From: Sphingobacterium sp. ML3W
Lineage (GTDB): Bacteria > Bacteroidota > Bacteroidia > Sphingobacteriales > Sphingobacteriaceae
Reading direction: 5' to 3'
Assembly (NCBI RefSeq): GCF_000747525.1
Contig: NZ_CP009278.1
Location: 4,960,001 to 5,024,000, forward strand
DNA: 64,000 nt
Within the stretch, counting starts at the first letter, position 1. The number at the start of each line of letters is the position of its first letter. Position numbers and translations under genes: made by a program. This document shows, piece by piece, positions 1 to 9,977 of the stretch. The notes under the pieces are model-generated. The model saw only the letters and a program-made list of their open reading frames with translations, made no database searches and was not told the origin of the DNA.

Positions 1-2300
1 CTTTTGCTTCACTAAATTATATCAAAGATGGCCAACAGAACAGGTTTGAAAAAAATCAATACATAAAGGGTTATATCAAATCGACACAGGTACTCAATGA
101 ATGGTTTTCATTTGATATAGGGTCGGACATTCAGTATAACGGACGTCAAAACATAAGCAGTGTCTATGGAAATCTGAATCTACTCGAACCCTATACAGCT
201 ATATTGGATGAAAATGGAGACAAAATCTACCGTGATTATGTGGATATCATCGGTATGCAGGGAGGTTTACATGTCAATCCTAAGATATTATCAGCCATAA
301 ATGGTCAACCCCAGTTTGAATCCTACCGCTTTAATATTCTAGACGAACTGAAGGACAATCAGACCAATCAAAATAATTATACCATACGGAGTTTTGCCAG
401 ATTAAATTTTAATCTGGGCAAAGGATTTCGCTTCTCTACTAGCGGAGAGTATGAATTTGGCAAAGCAAATATGGAGGAATTCAGATCACGGGATTCGTAC
501 TTTTATCGTTTCTTGCGTAATAAGTTCGCCACGAAAGACCCTGCCAATTCAATTATTCCCATTGGTGGACGGATGCAAATGGAGGAGACTTCCAGAAACA
601 GCTGGGTATGGCGTAATCAGTTAGATTATAACCGTAGTTTTGGAAACGATCACCAAGTAACGGCAACAGGTGGACTTGAGCTACGTGAAATCAATATCAA
701 TATTCCTACAAATGCACTATACTATGGATATGATCCCATTGCACTGACCTACACGCAACTCAACAACTACGACATATACCATGTGGGGTACCGCAATTCC
801 TATATCTATAACAATGCAACTGGTCTACCAGATGCAGTCCTCGACGGAAATAATATCAAGATCGCTGACTCCGATATGTATCCAAGCCTGAGTGCGGTGA
901 AAAATCGATATGTAGGTCTATATGCGGTGTCTGGCTATACATATAAAGGGAAATATAGTGCAACAGGGAGTGTACGCGTAGACCAGACCAATCTTTTTGG
1001 TACCGATCCAAAATACCGTTACCGTTCTTTATGGTCTGCGGGCCTCAAATGGAACATAGCCAAAGAGGGTTTTATGCACGCATTGAACTGGGTTGACATA
1101 CTCGATTTCAGGGCATCTTATGGTCTGACCGGAAATGTCGATCAGACGACAACACCTTTTCTGGTGGCAAGTTTGAGCAATCAGTCATCCTATACAGCGC
1201 AATCCATTCCTTATGCAAGCATCAGTTCTGCCCCAAATCCGATGCTCCGTTGGGAAAAGACGACATCTTATAATGTAGGCTTCGACTACAGTTTACTGAA
1301 AGGGAAGCTATCCGGTAAACTCGACTTATACTATAAAAATAGCGAAGATCTATTAGGATCCAAAGAAGTCCATTTTACTTCAGGGTATACAACACAACGT
1401 GTCAACTCGGGAGCCATGCGCAATACCGGTTTTGAGATTACGGTCGGTTCGCCGTGGTTCAAGAATAAAGAATGGGTGGTCTCATCCACACTGCTCTTTG
1501 CCTACAATAAAAATAAGATTACCAAGACTTACTACAACCCCACACAAGCATCACATTTGGCCATCAGTGGCTACCTCGTAAATGGTATGCCTTATGACGC
1601 GCTTTATGCCTACCGCTATGGCGGAATCACCAGCGGCGGCACCGAATATCAGAACGGTGTACCGATCATTGAACGTGCTGACGGTACGACCATGCATCAT
1701 TTTCAGGAAGACGGCACCTTGCTCCTAGATGGCTCTTCTTCCATGTCTCCACAGGATCTGACCTATATGGGTACCAAAACACCATTGGTCAATGCCTCGC
1801 TGATCCAGAACATTCGATACAAAAATTTCGAGCTATCCGCCATGTTCCTCTACTATGGCGGACATAAAATGTATAGACCTAGCTTTGCTTTCAATTCTAC
1901 CGATGGCAACGAAGACTGGGTCGCAAAGAGCTGGACACCTGAAAATACCAGCAGCACGGTACCAAAGGCCCCTATTTATTATGAACCCAATATCAGTGTC
2001 GTTAACCTAGGCTCCTTGGCTGGAATGTATATCCGCTCGACTGAAAATGTTGTCAAGGGTGACTTTATTCGTCTTCGGAATATTTCCCTCAGCTACCACC
2101 TGCCTCAAGTATTTCCTCACTCCCTTAAAATTGAAAGGGTGAAAATTACCGGACAGATCAACAACCCTTGGATATGGAGTGCCGCCGGAAAATCCATTGA
2201 TGCTGAGATACAGTCGTCTGCAAGCAATACGGCTTCACTGAGCAACTGGGCACTACCGACAGCAAAAAGCTACTTCATTAGACTGGATATCATCTTTTAA
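1..2300 (+). CDS. SusC/RagA-family TonB-dependent outer-membrane receptor, 5' part outside the window
   Basis: The frame is open from base 3 through the first in-window ATG (204) to the stop, so the gene begins before the window and the ATG at 204 is internal. What remains is roughly the last 765 residues, covering the beta-barrel but not the signal peptide, carboxypeptidase-like domain or plug. The barrel has the usual SusC traits: many alternating aromatic strands and a C-terminal strand ending in FIRLDIIF. SusC proteins import oligosaccharides or peptides with TonB energy and are capped by SusD. SusD follows after 11 nt. The S9 peptidase and thioredoxin downstream suggest that peptides are the substrate (inference). 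Confidence 0.95.
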   Translation, partial: FASLNYIKDGQQNRFEKNQYIKGYIKSTQVLNEWFSFDIGSDIQYNGRQNISSVYGNLNLLEPYTAILDENGDKIYRDYVDIIGMQGGLHVNPKILSAINGQPQFESYRFNILDELKDNQTNQNNYTIRSFARLNFNLGKGFRFSTSGEYEFGKANMEEFRSRDSYFYRFLRNKFATKDPANSIIPIGGRMQMEETSRNSWVWRNQLDYNRSFGNDHQVTATGGLELREININIPTNALYYGYDPIALTYTQLNNYDIYHVGYRNSYIYNNATGLPDAVLDGNNIKIADSDMYPSLSAVKNRYVGLYAVSGYTYKGKYSATGSVRVDQTNLFGTDPKYRYRSLWSAGLKWNIAKEGFMHALNWVDILDFRASYGLTGNVDQTTTPFLVASLSNQSSYTAQSIPYASISSAPNPMLRWEKTTSYNVGFDYSLLKGKLSGKLDLYYKNSEDLLGSKEVHFTSGYTTQRVNSGAMRNTGFEITVGSPWFKNKEWVVSSTLLFAYNKNKITKTYYNPTQASHLAISGYLVNGMPYDALYAYRYGGITSGGTEYQNGVPIIERADGTTMHHFQEDGTLLLDGSSSMSPQDLTYMGTKTPLVNASLIQNIRYKNFELSAMFLYYGGHKMYRPSFAFNSTDGNEDWVAKSWTPENTSSTVPKAPIYYEPNISVVNLGSLAGMYIRSTENVVKGDFIRLRNISLSYHLPQVFPHSLKIERVKITGQINNPWIWSAAGKSIDAEIQSSASNTASLSNWALPTAKSYFIRLDIIF

Positions 2301-2311
2301 AGACAAAACAC

Positions 2312-3772
2312 ATGAAATTAAAAAATAGTATTTATAGTTGCATCGTCGTCGTCTTATTGACATCATGCAATAAATGGCTTGATCTGCAGCCTACCGGAAA
2401 AATCCTGCTGGATTCTGCCGAAGAATACGGCATGCTTTTCGACAATATTACCACATATGACATTGCCGATATTGCGTACATCAGTGACGAAAACTGGCTC
2501 AATGCCCAGAACGTTTCGAGCGTATGGGGCGCTCCGAATCTGGCTACTGCAAACTTTCTTTTTCTGACCGAATATGACCGTAGCCTAAATGCAAGTGGAA
2601 ATTCAGGAACAAATGGGACATCCATGTACCAAACTCTTTATCAACGGATCACAAAAATAGCCAATACCATTATCTACGAAAAGGATAATATGTCGGGAAC
2701 AACCGCAGAAAAAGCCAGTGTCATAGCGGAATCCAAGATGTTACGCGCATTTGCTTATTTTATTTTGATCAATACCTATGCGAAACCATACGACAAAGCG
2801 ACCGCAGCTACTGATGGTGGCGTAGCATTGAAACTGGATCCCCTCATCGAAACACAACCTAGTCTGGCCAAATCAACTGTTGCTGAGGTGTATCAGCAAA
2901 TTGAGACGGATATCAACGACGCGATCCCCGAGCTGAACATAAATGCCAAAACACCGTATCGTTTCAATAAAGCGGCTGCATATGCATTGAAAGCCAAGGT
3001 ACATCTCTTTAAAAAAGAATACGATGCATGTATTGCTGCAGCGCTTCAATCTTATAAGCTCAACCACCAAACATATGATCTTGTCAATCTGATCGATGCT
3101 TCCAACAATAAACCTAGCACACCGATATATGCTACAGGTGAGGAAAATCTCTTTTTTGCCACAACTGGAACCAGCTATACCTATATCGGAGAAGAAATGA
3201 TCTATCTTTATCGCAATGGTTTACTGGCTAATGGACAGTCAAATGCAGTAAAAGATGTTCGATTGGACCTTTATAAACAACCTGCATCTACGATCAAAGA
3301 CTATAAACATATGCGCGCATGGGAACCAAATGCAAAAGAGTTTTCGGTCAACAATGTCGGATTGACTACGACCGAAGTGATGCTCATGCTTGCTGAATGT
3401 TATGCGCGCAAAGGAGAATATGAACGCACCAAGCAATATCTCAAACCTTACTTACAGAGTCGTTATAAAAACTACGACCACAACAGTTTCACCTTGCCTA
3501 GCAGCGAAGAGAACGTCGTAAATTTTGTCTTAGCAGAACGTCGTAAAGAACTCGTAAGGGGTATCAATCGCTTTTTGGACCTCCGTCGGTTGAATACCGA
3601 AGTGGCTTATCAAAAAACAGTTAGCAGACGCTTCCCTGCAGATCCAGTTGCAACACCGAATGTTCCGCAGCAAGACTTTGTCCTACCGGTAAAATCTCCT
3701 TTATACATTTTACCATTTCCAAGCAAAGTACTCGAAAATGATCCACGATTAACCTCAAACTCATGGCAATAA
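2312..3772 (+). CDS. SusD/RagB-family nutrient-binding lipoprotein
   Basis: This 486-residue protein has a signal peptide ending in an LTSC lipobox (Cys19), so it is predicted to be an outer-membrane surface lipoprotein. The SusD fold is indicated by helical TPR-like segments, the conserved AERRKELVRGINRFLDLRR block near residues 410-430 and a typical C-terminus with LPFPSKVLENDPRL. It is the binding partner of the SusC encoded 11 nt upstream. Its 3' end overlaps the start of the S9 peptidase gene by 10 nt, so the two are very probably co-transcribed and translationally coupled. The ligand cannot be read from the sequence. Confidence 0.93.
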   Translation: MKLKNSIYSCIVVVLLTSCNKWLDLQPTGKILLDSAEEYGMLFDNITTYDIADIAYISDENWLNAQNVSSVWGAPNLATANFLFLTEYDRSLNASGNSGTNGTSMYQTLYQRITKIANTIIYEKDNMSGTTAEKASVIAESKMLRAFAYFILINTYAKPYDKATAATDGGVALKLDPLIETQPSLAKSTVAEVYQQIETDINDAIPELNINAKTPYRFNKAAAYALKAKVHLFKKEYDACIAAALQSYKLNHQTYDLVNLIDASNNKPSTPIYATGEENLFFATTGTSYTYIGEEMIYLYRNGLLANGQSNAVKDVRLDLYKQPASTIKDYKHMRAWEPNAKEFSVNNVGLTTTEVMLMLAECYARKGEYERTKQYLKPYLQSRYKNYDHNSFTLPSSEENVVNFVLAERRKELVRGINRFLDLRRLNTEVAYQKTVSRRFPADPVATPNVPQQDFVLPVKSPLYILPFPSKVLENDPRLTSNSWQ

Positions 3773-5808
3773 AACACATTAGATCCCGTTTTGGCCTGTG
3801 TCTTTGCTTGGTACTGTTTGGGATGTTCGCAAAGGGACAGATCCGTTTGGATACCACAGTAGTAAAAGCACTACCGCATATCCTAGGCTGGAAAGATAAC
3901 GAGCATTATATCCAATCAAAATACATAGGAAAACAACAACATTTGACAGTCATTGCTAGTAAAACTGGAAAAGTAACTGCGGAAGATTCCACAACAAATA
4001 GCAACACACGGAGCACTGCAGAACCTGAACCCCTAAAGATAAAAGGTGCTATCCTGCCGCTGCTATCACCAGATAAAAAATGGATAGCTTATCTGAAGAA
4101 TAATAACCTGTATGCTCGAAATGTGGAAACGGATCAGGAGATTCAGTTTACCAACGACGGTACAAGCACATGGATGAATGGCTATGCCTCTTGGGTGTAT
4201 TACGAAGAAATTCTGAAACGAGATAGTCATTACCGTTCATTTTGGTGGTCGCCTGATAGCAGGTATATTGCATTCTACCGTTTTGATGATAGCAAAGTGC
4301 CAACCATGCTGCTCCACAATCCAATTGGACAGCATGGCAGAACTGAAATAACACATTATCCGAAAGCTGGAGATCCCAACCCAACTGTCACCTTGGGAAT
4401 AGCATCACTTGAAGAACAATGCGTACGTTGGTCAGATCTTGAGAGTGCAAAAGACCATTACCTTGGGACACCCTTTTGGCGACCTGACAGCAAAGGTTTA
4501 TTGGTGCAGTGGATGCCTCGTCGACAAAATCAATTGCGATTACTTGACGTCAATCCTACTACGGGCGACTATACTTCAATCTACCAAGAGCAACAGGAAA
4601 CCTGGGTGGACTGGATAAAAAAAATCTATTGGACCAATGAGGGCTTTTTTCTTATTCGAGATTTTTCAGGATGGGAACAGATTTATCAGTACGCACACGA
4701 TGGACGTTTGAAAAATATCGTCACAAGTGGGAAAAACTGGGATACCCAAATCTTACGGATCGATTCGGGAGAAAAAGTAATTTATTTTACGTCCAGTGCT
4801 GAGAATGCTATCCGTACATATCTTTATAAAGTGCGGTGGGATAGTCGGGAACAAAAGCGACTTACATTTGGCGATTATACACATAATAAAATCTTACTCT
4901 CACCAAAGGGAGATAAATTCATCACGCAATATTCCAATGCTTCAACACCCACTCGCATCGGATTGGTTGACAGTAGATCTGGAAAAGTGATCGATATAGC
5001 CGATTCTAAAGCAGCTCAATTTGATACGACCCGTATTCGAAAAAAAGAAATTCTCTGGTTAAGGACGGAAGAGGGCATGATGCTACCAGCAAGTGTATCT
5101 TGGCCAAAACAGATGGTAAAGGGCAGAAAATATCCCGTCACGATCCGTATTTATGGTGGCCCTAAATATTCAACGGTAACAGATAGCTGGAGCACTCCTA
5201 TGATCAATAGCAACGATGACCAGGCCATTCGGGTAGTTTTTGAACATCGGGGTTCGGGACATAACGGTAAATCAGGGCTCAACTATCTCTATGGTAACCT
5301 TGGCAAATGGGAAATTCAGGATTACATCAGCTGGGTAAAAAAACTCAAGGAAAATCCATTTGTAGATCCGGACCGAATTTTCATCAATGGTGGTAGTTAT
5401 GGCGGGTATCTAACAGCATTGGCGTTAACCCTTGGTGCCGAGCATTTTAATTATGGTATTGCGGACTATCCGGTCACGGACTGGAAACTTTACGACAGTC
5501 ATTATACAGAACGGTATATGGGCCTTCCAAAAGACAATCCTGATGGTTACCGATATGGGTCGGTAATGACCCATGTAGACCGATACCAAAGTTATGGTCC
5601 AGCCATGTTATTGATTGAGCATGGTGTTATGGATGACAATGTCCATATCCAACAATCCTATCAACTGGTGGACCTATTGCAACGAAAAAATAAAAAATTC
5701 GAATTGATGATCTATCCAACTGAAAGACATGGCTGGAAAGGTCCGAAGATACCATTCACGGGGTCGGTAAAAGAAGCATTTCAACAAAAATATATATTCA
5801 ACAAATAA
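3763..5808 (+). CDS. S9 family serine peptidase (dipeptidyl peptidase IV type)
   Basis: This 681-residue protein has an N-terminal signal peptide (residues 1-25), so it is periplasmic. A DPP4-type beta-propeller occupies about 30-430 and contains the paired glutamates E148-E149 in the WVYYEEI motif that grip the substrate amino terminus. The C-terminal alpha/beta-hydrolase domain carries the nucleophile Ser545 in GGSYGG, an acid in VMDDN (about 624-625) and His656 in RHGW, so the triad is intact. The family removes X-Pro or X-Ala dipeptides from peptides. It overlaps susD by 10 nt and precedes a thioredoxin gene. It probably trims peptides imported by the adjacent SusCD; that role is inferred from context. 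Confidence 0.92.
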   Translation: MAIKHIRSRFGLCLCLVLFGMFAKGQIRLDTTVVKALPHILGWKDNEHYIQSKYIGKQQHLTVIASKTGKVTAEDSTTNSNTRSTAEPEPLKIKGAILPLLSPDKKWIAYLKNNNLYARNVETDQEIQFTNDGTSTWMNGYASWVYYEEILKRDSHYRSFWWSPDSRYIAFYRFDDSKVPTMLLHNPIGQHGRTEITHYPKAGDPNPTVTLGIASLEEQCVRWSDLESAKDHYLGTPFWRPDSKGLLVQWMPRRQNQLRLLDVNPTTGDYTSIYQEQQETWVDWIKKIYWTNEGFFLIRDFSGWEQIYQYAHDGRLKNIVTSGKNWDTQILRIDSGEKVIYFTSSAENAIRTYLYKVRWDSREQKRLTFGDYTHNKILLSPKGDKFITQYSNASTPTRIGLVDSRSGKVIDIADSKAAQFDTTRIRKKEILWLRTEEGMMLPASVSWPKQMVKGRKYPVTIRIYGGPKYSTVTDSWSTPMINSNDDQAIRVVFEHRGSGHNGKSGLNYLYGNLGKWEIQDYISWVKKLKENPFVDPDRIFINGGSYGGYLTALALTLGAEHFNYGIADYPVTDWKLYDSHYTERYMGLPKDNPDGYRYGSVMTHVDRYQSYGPAMLLIEHGVMDDNVHIQQSYQLVDLLQRKNKKFELMIYPTERHGWKGPKIPFTGSVKEAFQQKYIFNK

Positions 5809-5818
5809 AAAAAACCAA

Positions 5819-6976
5819 ATGAAATTTTTAAGCAGCATATTACTTTTAGTTTTCAGTATAACAATAGCTTATGGACAGGATTCGGCTGTTATAAAAGGCC
5901 ATATCTCAAGACTCAACGACCATAACATTTCAATACAGTATAAAGAAGATGGAAAAAGGAAGAAAATCGTCGTACCCTGTACAGCTGGAGAGTTTGAAGT
6001 TACATTGTCCGTGGCACATGCCCTCGAGGTTAACATTTATCCGGAAAAGTATTTCGACAATGCGGTGCAGATCAAGGGGAGCAAGAGCTATCTGATAGCT
6101 CCCCCACTCTTATTATTTGTTGCACCCGGGGATGTTATAACCGTGGAGGGAGACGCCATGCAATTATGGACAGCAACCACCACCGGTGGACAGTTTAGCA
6201 AGCAGTTAGCGCAGTTCAATAAGTCTTTTGTTCCGCTTACCACTGCAATATTCAATTTGAGTTCCAAACAACAAAATTGGAAAAATCAAGATTTACAAGA
6301 CTCAATAAAAAAGGTCAGGGAAGAAATAAGAGGGCTTGCTAGTGACAAAAAACGTATCGTTATGGATTATATTACCGCATATCCTGACAATCTTTTCTCT
6401 CTAAATTTATTTACACAGCGGATGGGCGGTTTATCTACCGATAAAGTCAACGACATTTACAATCAGTTTCCTGTAGATTTACAACAGTCTTTCTATGGAA
6501 CTGCTGTAAAAGACTTTATGACCAAGAACGAGAATGCAGCACTGGGTAAGGAAATGATTCCATTTTCTGGAAAATCATTGACAGGAGAAGCTATCCATAG
6601 TTCGGATTTCCGAGGTAAATACCTACTGCTGGATTTTTGGGGGAGCTGGTGTCAGCCATGTCGTAAAAGCCATCCTCATCTGCTGGCACTATACAACAAA
6701 TATAAATCCCAGGGATTTGAAATCGTAGGTATCGCTCAAGAGCGGGGATCCGATCCGATTAGTTCTTGGAAAAAAGCGATTAAGGAAGATGATATCAATT
6801 GGATACATCTATTGAATAACCAACAGAAGGAAAAACAGGATCTAGTATCAGAGTACCATGTTAGTGCTTTTCCAACTAAGATCTTAATCGATCCGACCGG
6901 AAAGATTATCTGGAAAGGGATAGGCAATGCTGGTAACGAATTGGATTCCAAACTCGCTGAACTTTTCGGTGAATAA
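5819..6976 (+). CDS. TlpA-like thioredoxin-fold protein with N-terminal DUF4369-type domain
   Basis: This 385-residue protein has a signal peptide (about 1-19), a beta-rich N-terminal region of the DUF4369 type (about 20-140), a helical linker, and a C-terminal AhpC/TSA-thioredoxin domain (about 240-385). The redox motif is Cys278-Gln-Pro-Cys281 (WCQPC), and a cis-proline motif lies near AFPT. Such proteins are periplasmic thiol-disulfide oxidoreductases common in Bacteroidota nutrient-uptake operons. It starts 10 nt after the S9 peptidase and is the last gene of the operon; a strong hairpin follows. The physiological target is not evident. Confidence 0.9.
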   Translation: MKFLSSILLLVFSITIAYGQDSAVIKGHISRLNDHNISIQYKEDGKRKKIVVPCTAGEFEVTLSVAHALEVNIYPEKYFDNAVQIKGSKSYLIAPPLLLFVAPGDVITVEGDAMQLWTATTTGGQFSKQLAQFNKSFVPLTTAIFNLSSKQQNWKNQDLQDSIKKVREEIRGLASDKKRIVMDYITAYPDNLFSLNLFTQRMGGLSTDKVNDIYNQFPVDLQQSFYGTAVKDFMTKNENAALGKEMIPFSGKSLTGEAIHSSDFRGKYLLLDFWGSWCQPCRKSHPHLLALYNKYKSQGFEIVGIAQERGSDPISSWKKAIKEDDINWIHLLNNQQKEKQDLVSEYHVSAFPTKILIDPTGKIIWKGIGNAGNELDSKLAELFGE

Positions 6977-7031
6977 TGTTAACCTGCTTCAATAGCATTT
7001 TCAAAATCAACTCCATAATTAATTATAAAAC

Positions 7032-7067
7032 ATTGAGTTCTTTGGTATGACTTCCAAAGAACTCAAT
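7032..7067 (+). terminator. Strong hairpin after the SusCD-peptidase operon
   Basis: A perfect 14-bp stem (ATTGAGTTCTTTGG with its complement) and an 8-nt loop lie 55 nt after the thioredoxin stop. The tail is only moderately T-rich, so it may act as an imperfect terminator or an mRNA-end stabiliser. Confidence 0.6.
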
Positions 7068-7150
7068 CAATTAATAGCAATTTCATTAAATGACACGAAA
7101 TTACTCATTATTACAACAAAGCTTTTACTATAATTTTTCACTGAATAAGA

Positions 7151-7535
7151 TACGCTCTTTATCTGAATCATGGATTATCCGCTGATTTGAGGTCCTAACT
7201 TTAAACAAGTAACACAGTGACGAGTAACGCAGTAACGATCAGTCTAACTTACTCACCAAATAACCTGACGAGTAACACAGTGACGATTAGTCTAACTTAC
7301 TCACCTGATAACGCTAAAAAACGATGAACGTCCAGTAATAGGATTACCTAAGCCAGCTGACAAGGACAAAGGTGAGGGATAGAGGTTATCGGCATCATGG
7401 ATTATCCACAGGCTTTAGGTTCTAACTTACTCACCTCATAACATGATAACCTTAAAAAAATGGTGAGCGTCCAGTAATAGGATTACCTAAGCCTGCTGAT
7501 GGAGATGCAAGTGAGGGATAAGGTGATTACCGATG
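7151..7535. repeat. Intergenic repeat family, copies 1 and 2 (tandem)
   Basis: Two adjacent copies of a family found five times between 7.1 and 10.5 kb. A copy begins with a CTCTTTATC..ATCATGGATTATCC block, continues through iterations of GAGTAACACAGTGACG and GTCTAACTTACTCACC, and ends with a conserved core, CGTCCAGTAATAGGATTACC, then TAAGCC(A/T)GCTGA. Copy 1 is about 7151-7385; copy 2 (about 7386-7535) lacks the GTAAC iterations. No consistent reading frame is kept between copies, so it is non-coding. Its function is unknown. Confidence 0.8.
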
Positions 7536-7563
7536 ATAGTAAGGCAGATTGACCTATAACAGA

Positions 7564-7593
7564 CATAGCCGAGTGGTCATCCAATCGGCTATG
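7564..7593 (-). terminator. Hairpin terminator of the Rpn nuclease gene
   Basis: The inverted repeat CATAGCCGA / TCGGCTATG, with extra TGG/CCA pairing in the loop, lies 25 nt past the stop of the minus-strand nuclease gene. The tail in that orientation is TCTGTTAT, so termination is probable but not strong. Confidence 0.5.
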
Positions 7594-7617
7594 CATATTT
7601 TATGGTAATAAATTTTA

Positions 7618-8651
7618 TTATAACTTTTCAATTTCAGCTAAAGAAAGACCTAAAATTTCACTAATCTCTTCTTTTCCGGTACCTCTAGCGAGCATTTTAC
7701 GAGCAGACTCGCATGCTTGTTCATGAGCTTCTTCCAATAAGGTTTGAAGCTTCAATTCTAATGCATGTTTTTCAGCTGCAATCCTTTTCTTTTCAGCGGC
7801 AATCTTAGCGCGCTCTTCGAGCCCTTTCTCAATTCCAGCAGCTAATCCTGCAGACATTCCAGCTTCTCTTTCTTGTTTTTTAATTATTTCTATTACTCCC
7901 ATGTTGATAGCGCCTCCAGACACTTCGTAAATATATGAATCAAAATTAGTGTTTATTGTTTCATCTTGTATAAAGATAAAGCTTTTTAAGAAAAATAAAA
8001 AATGCATAATCCGCTCTTTATCATATTTCTTAGTGCCCAAAAGTGCGCGAACGATCGTACTTCGATCTGCCGCCAACTCCTCTTGTGCAACCTTACCTTC
8101 TAGTAAGGCCTTTTGACAGGCTACAACAATATAAGCAAAGATATTGTCACAATCGAGAAGTTCGGTCGCCGAGTTGTCAAAAATTTGATACGACAGATAC
8201 TTGAATGTATGGAGGTGTGTATCCCCAGCTCCAAATATTCGCAAGGCCTACGTTGCTTGCGATCGCCAGTAAAGACTGCAATGGTCTCTACAGGTACATC
8301 AAACTTATCACGTATACGATAGTGATATTGATAAATACGATGTGCGAAATCGGAACTATTACCGCCTTCAATCTCGGTATGCACCATAATCCACTTCTCC
8401 GTGCCATCTTTCAGGTAAACTTTCGCAAGTAAATCTGCGATACGCTTACCATCTGAACGCTCACGGTCAGGGATAATTTTAAATAGCTCCTTATTCTTAA
8501 AGGAGAATCCACGATCAAAATCAAAAATCTCTTTTGCATTGGGATACATAAACTGTAGAAAATCTTGAAAATTTTCCTCGAATACACCTTTCAGCAACTC
8601 ATCGTTCTGCTTGCGTGGAAGGCCACCTAAATTTGTCTGTCCTGAATTCAT
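7618..8651 (-). pseudogene. Rpn-family PD-(D/E)XK nuclease/transposase-like protein, frameshifted
   Basis: Two overlapping frames, 8121-8651 and 7618-8244, together give a complete protein of about 320 residues. The first supplies the N-terminal PD-(D/E)XK domain (ADLLAKVYLKDG followed by HTEIEGG, holding the D and E of the nuclease core). The second supplies the rest (FKYLSYQIFDNSATELLD onward) and an Ala/Lys/Glu-rich C-terminal coiled coil with 'AGLAAGIEKGLEE'. The frame must change near 8215-8230. The family (Rpn, PDDEXK_2) includes recombination-promoting nucleases that spread in genomes. The gene lies between copies of the intergenic repeat. It could be a natural pseudogene, a sequencing error or, less likely, programmed frameshifting. 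Confidence 0.8.
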
Positions 8652-8684
8652 AAATTCATGGTATTGGTTAGTTCTCTAAAGATG

Positions 8685-8692
8685 CAAAACTA
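8685..8692 (-). promoter_or_regulatory. Possible -7 promoter element for the Rpn gene
   Basis: On the minus strand the sequence reads TAGTTTTG, matching the Bacteroidota -7 consensus TAnnTTTG, 34 nt before the ATG at 8651. No clear -33 TTTG is seen at the expected distance. Confidence 0.35.
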
Positions 8693-8765
8693 ATTAAATT
8701 AGCTTAAAATACTAAATTTTATATCAAACATGATTCACTACTTCGAATAGTTCATGATAAGTAGG

Positions 8766-9005
8766 CTTTGTTCTTTATCGGTATCATGGAATACCCGCAG
8801 ACTTTAGGTTTAAACAAGTAACACAGTGACGAGTAACGATCAGTCTAACGTTTTAACCTAACAAGTAACACAGTGACGAGTAACGAAGTAACGATTAGTT
8901 TAACTTACTCACCTAACAACCTGATAAAATTAAAAAAATGGCGAACGTCCAGTAATAGGATTACCTAAGCCAGCTGATGGAGATGCAAGTAAGCGGGTAA
9001 AGCGC
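8766..9005. repeat. Intergenic repeat family, copy 3
   Basis: This copy contains the block TCTTTATCGGTATCATGGA, two runs of AAGTAACACAGTGACGAGTAACG and the conserved 3' core CGTCCAGTAATAGGATTACC, then TAAGCCAGCTGATGGAGATGC. It lies upstream of the Rpn gene, on the other side from copies 1 and 2. From about 9005 to 9226 I see no further structure, only AT-rich sequence before the Fic remnant. Confidence 0.8.
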
Positions 9006-9226
9006 TTTGAGAATAAGTAGAATAGAGGAAAATTAAGTCTATAAAAAACGAAACCCGCTAATTTGAATATGAATTCAGGGACCAACGGGAATAAGGTAAT
9101 ACAAAGATACCTTAATTAACTGAAATATAAACAAGGGTAAATATTACCTGCATTAGATAAACGAGAGTAAATTTTCACTATTTTTACTCTTATAAAGAGT
9201 ACACAAGTAAAACTTACCTTTAAGTT

Positions 9227-9568
9227 ATGAGCACATTCGATGTCAAAAAACCTTATAATGCATTACCTCTATTACCACCAAATGTTGATATAGAAACTAA
9301 AATAGTTCTACGTAAAACAATTACTGCTGGTAGAGCTCTAGCACAATTAAATGGAACATTATTAAATTTACCAAATCCCACACTTTTTTTAGACACAATT
9401 TATCTGCAAGAAGCCAAAGCAAGTTCAGAAGTCGAAAAGATTATAACAACAAATGATCAATTATACAAATCATTTGTCTCTGACAAAAAGAACGAAGATC
9501 TAGCAACTAAAGAGGTTTTAAGCTATAAGGAGGCATTATGGCTTGGATTAGAAGAACACTCTACCTAA
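9227..9568 (+). pseudogene. Fic/DOC family protein, N-terminal fragment only
   Basis: The 113 residues match the N-terminal domain of class II Fic proteins (Fic_N): KPYNALPLLPP near residues 8-18, then an (S/T)xxxE-type inhibitory helix at residues 66-71 (ASSEVEK; the usual Gly or Asn after Glu is Lys here), then ITTNDQLYK. The catalytic Fic domain with its HPFxxGNGR loop is absent: the frame stops after YKEALWLGLEE, where the catalytic domain should begin. A full protein is about 370 residues, so this piece cannot AMPylate. It stops about 70 nt before repeat copy 4, so repeat-associated rearrangement is a plausible cause. Confidence 0.75.
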
Positions 9569-9639
9569 ATAAAAAATTGATAACAATTCTTGAAGATAAA
9601 AAAGTACAGTAAGTCTTTGTGCGATGAGGAATATGTTGT

Positions 9640-9790
9640 TGCGCTTGAATCTTTGCGCGACAAATCCTCTGCCTACAAACTTTAGGGTCTAACCTACTCA
9701 CTAAATAACCTATTAACTTTTACAAACGATGAGCGCCCAGTTATTGGCTTGTTACCGAAAGCAGCTGATGGAGATAAAGGTTAATGGGGC
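9640..9790. repeat. Intergenic repeat family, copy 4 (diverged)
   Basis: A diverged copy: GCCTACAAACTTTAGGGTCT, AACCTACTCACTAAATAACC, GATGAGCGCCCAGTTATTGG and AGCAGCTGATGGAGATAAAG follow in the same order as in copies 1-3. The GTAACACAGTGACG iterations are missing. Confidence 0.65.
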
Positions 9791-9843
9791 TTAAAACTTG
9801 AATTTGAAAAAAAGCAATGTTGTCGAATTAATAAGACAACAAA

Positions 9844-9867
9844 AAAGGGATCCTTACGAATCCCTTT
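9844..9867 (+). terminator. Rho-independent-like hairpin
   Basis: The stem AAAGGGAT / ATCCCTTT encloses an 8-nt loop and is followed by TATATCTTATAT. It lies between the Fic remnant and the small membrane-protein gene and may end transcription from either side. Confidence 0.5.
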
Positions 9868-9977
9868 ATATCTTATATTTGGTTACATTTCAGAAATGAA
9901 AGAGGCTTGACCAAGTCTTGCAATGTAAATATAGTAATTAAGACAAATCAAATACATATCATATAAAATAAAGAAAT

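Noticed and set aside
7151-9005. Possible CRISPR-like or coding repeats (GAGTAACACAGTGACG iterations)
   Set aside because: Spacing is irregular, there are no unique equal-length spacers and no cas genes, and the reading frame is not kept between copies. It is an interspersed non-coding repeat family.
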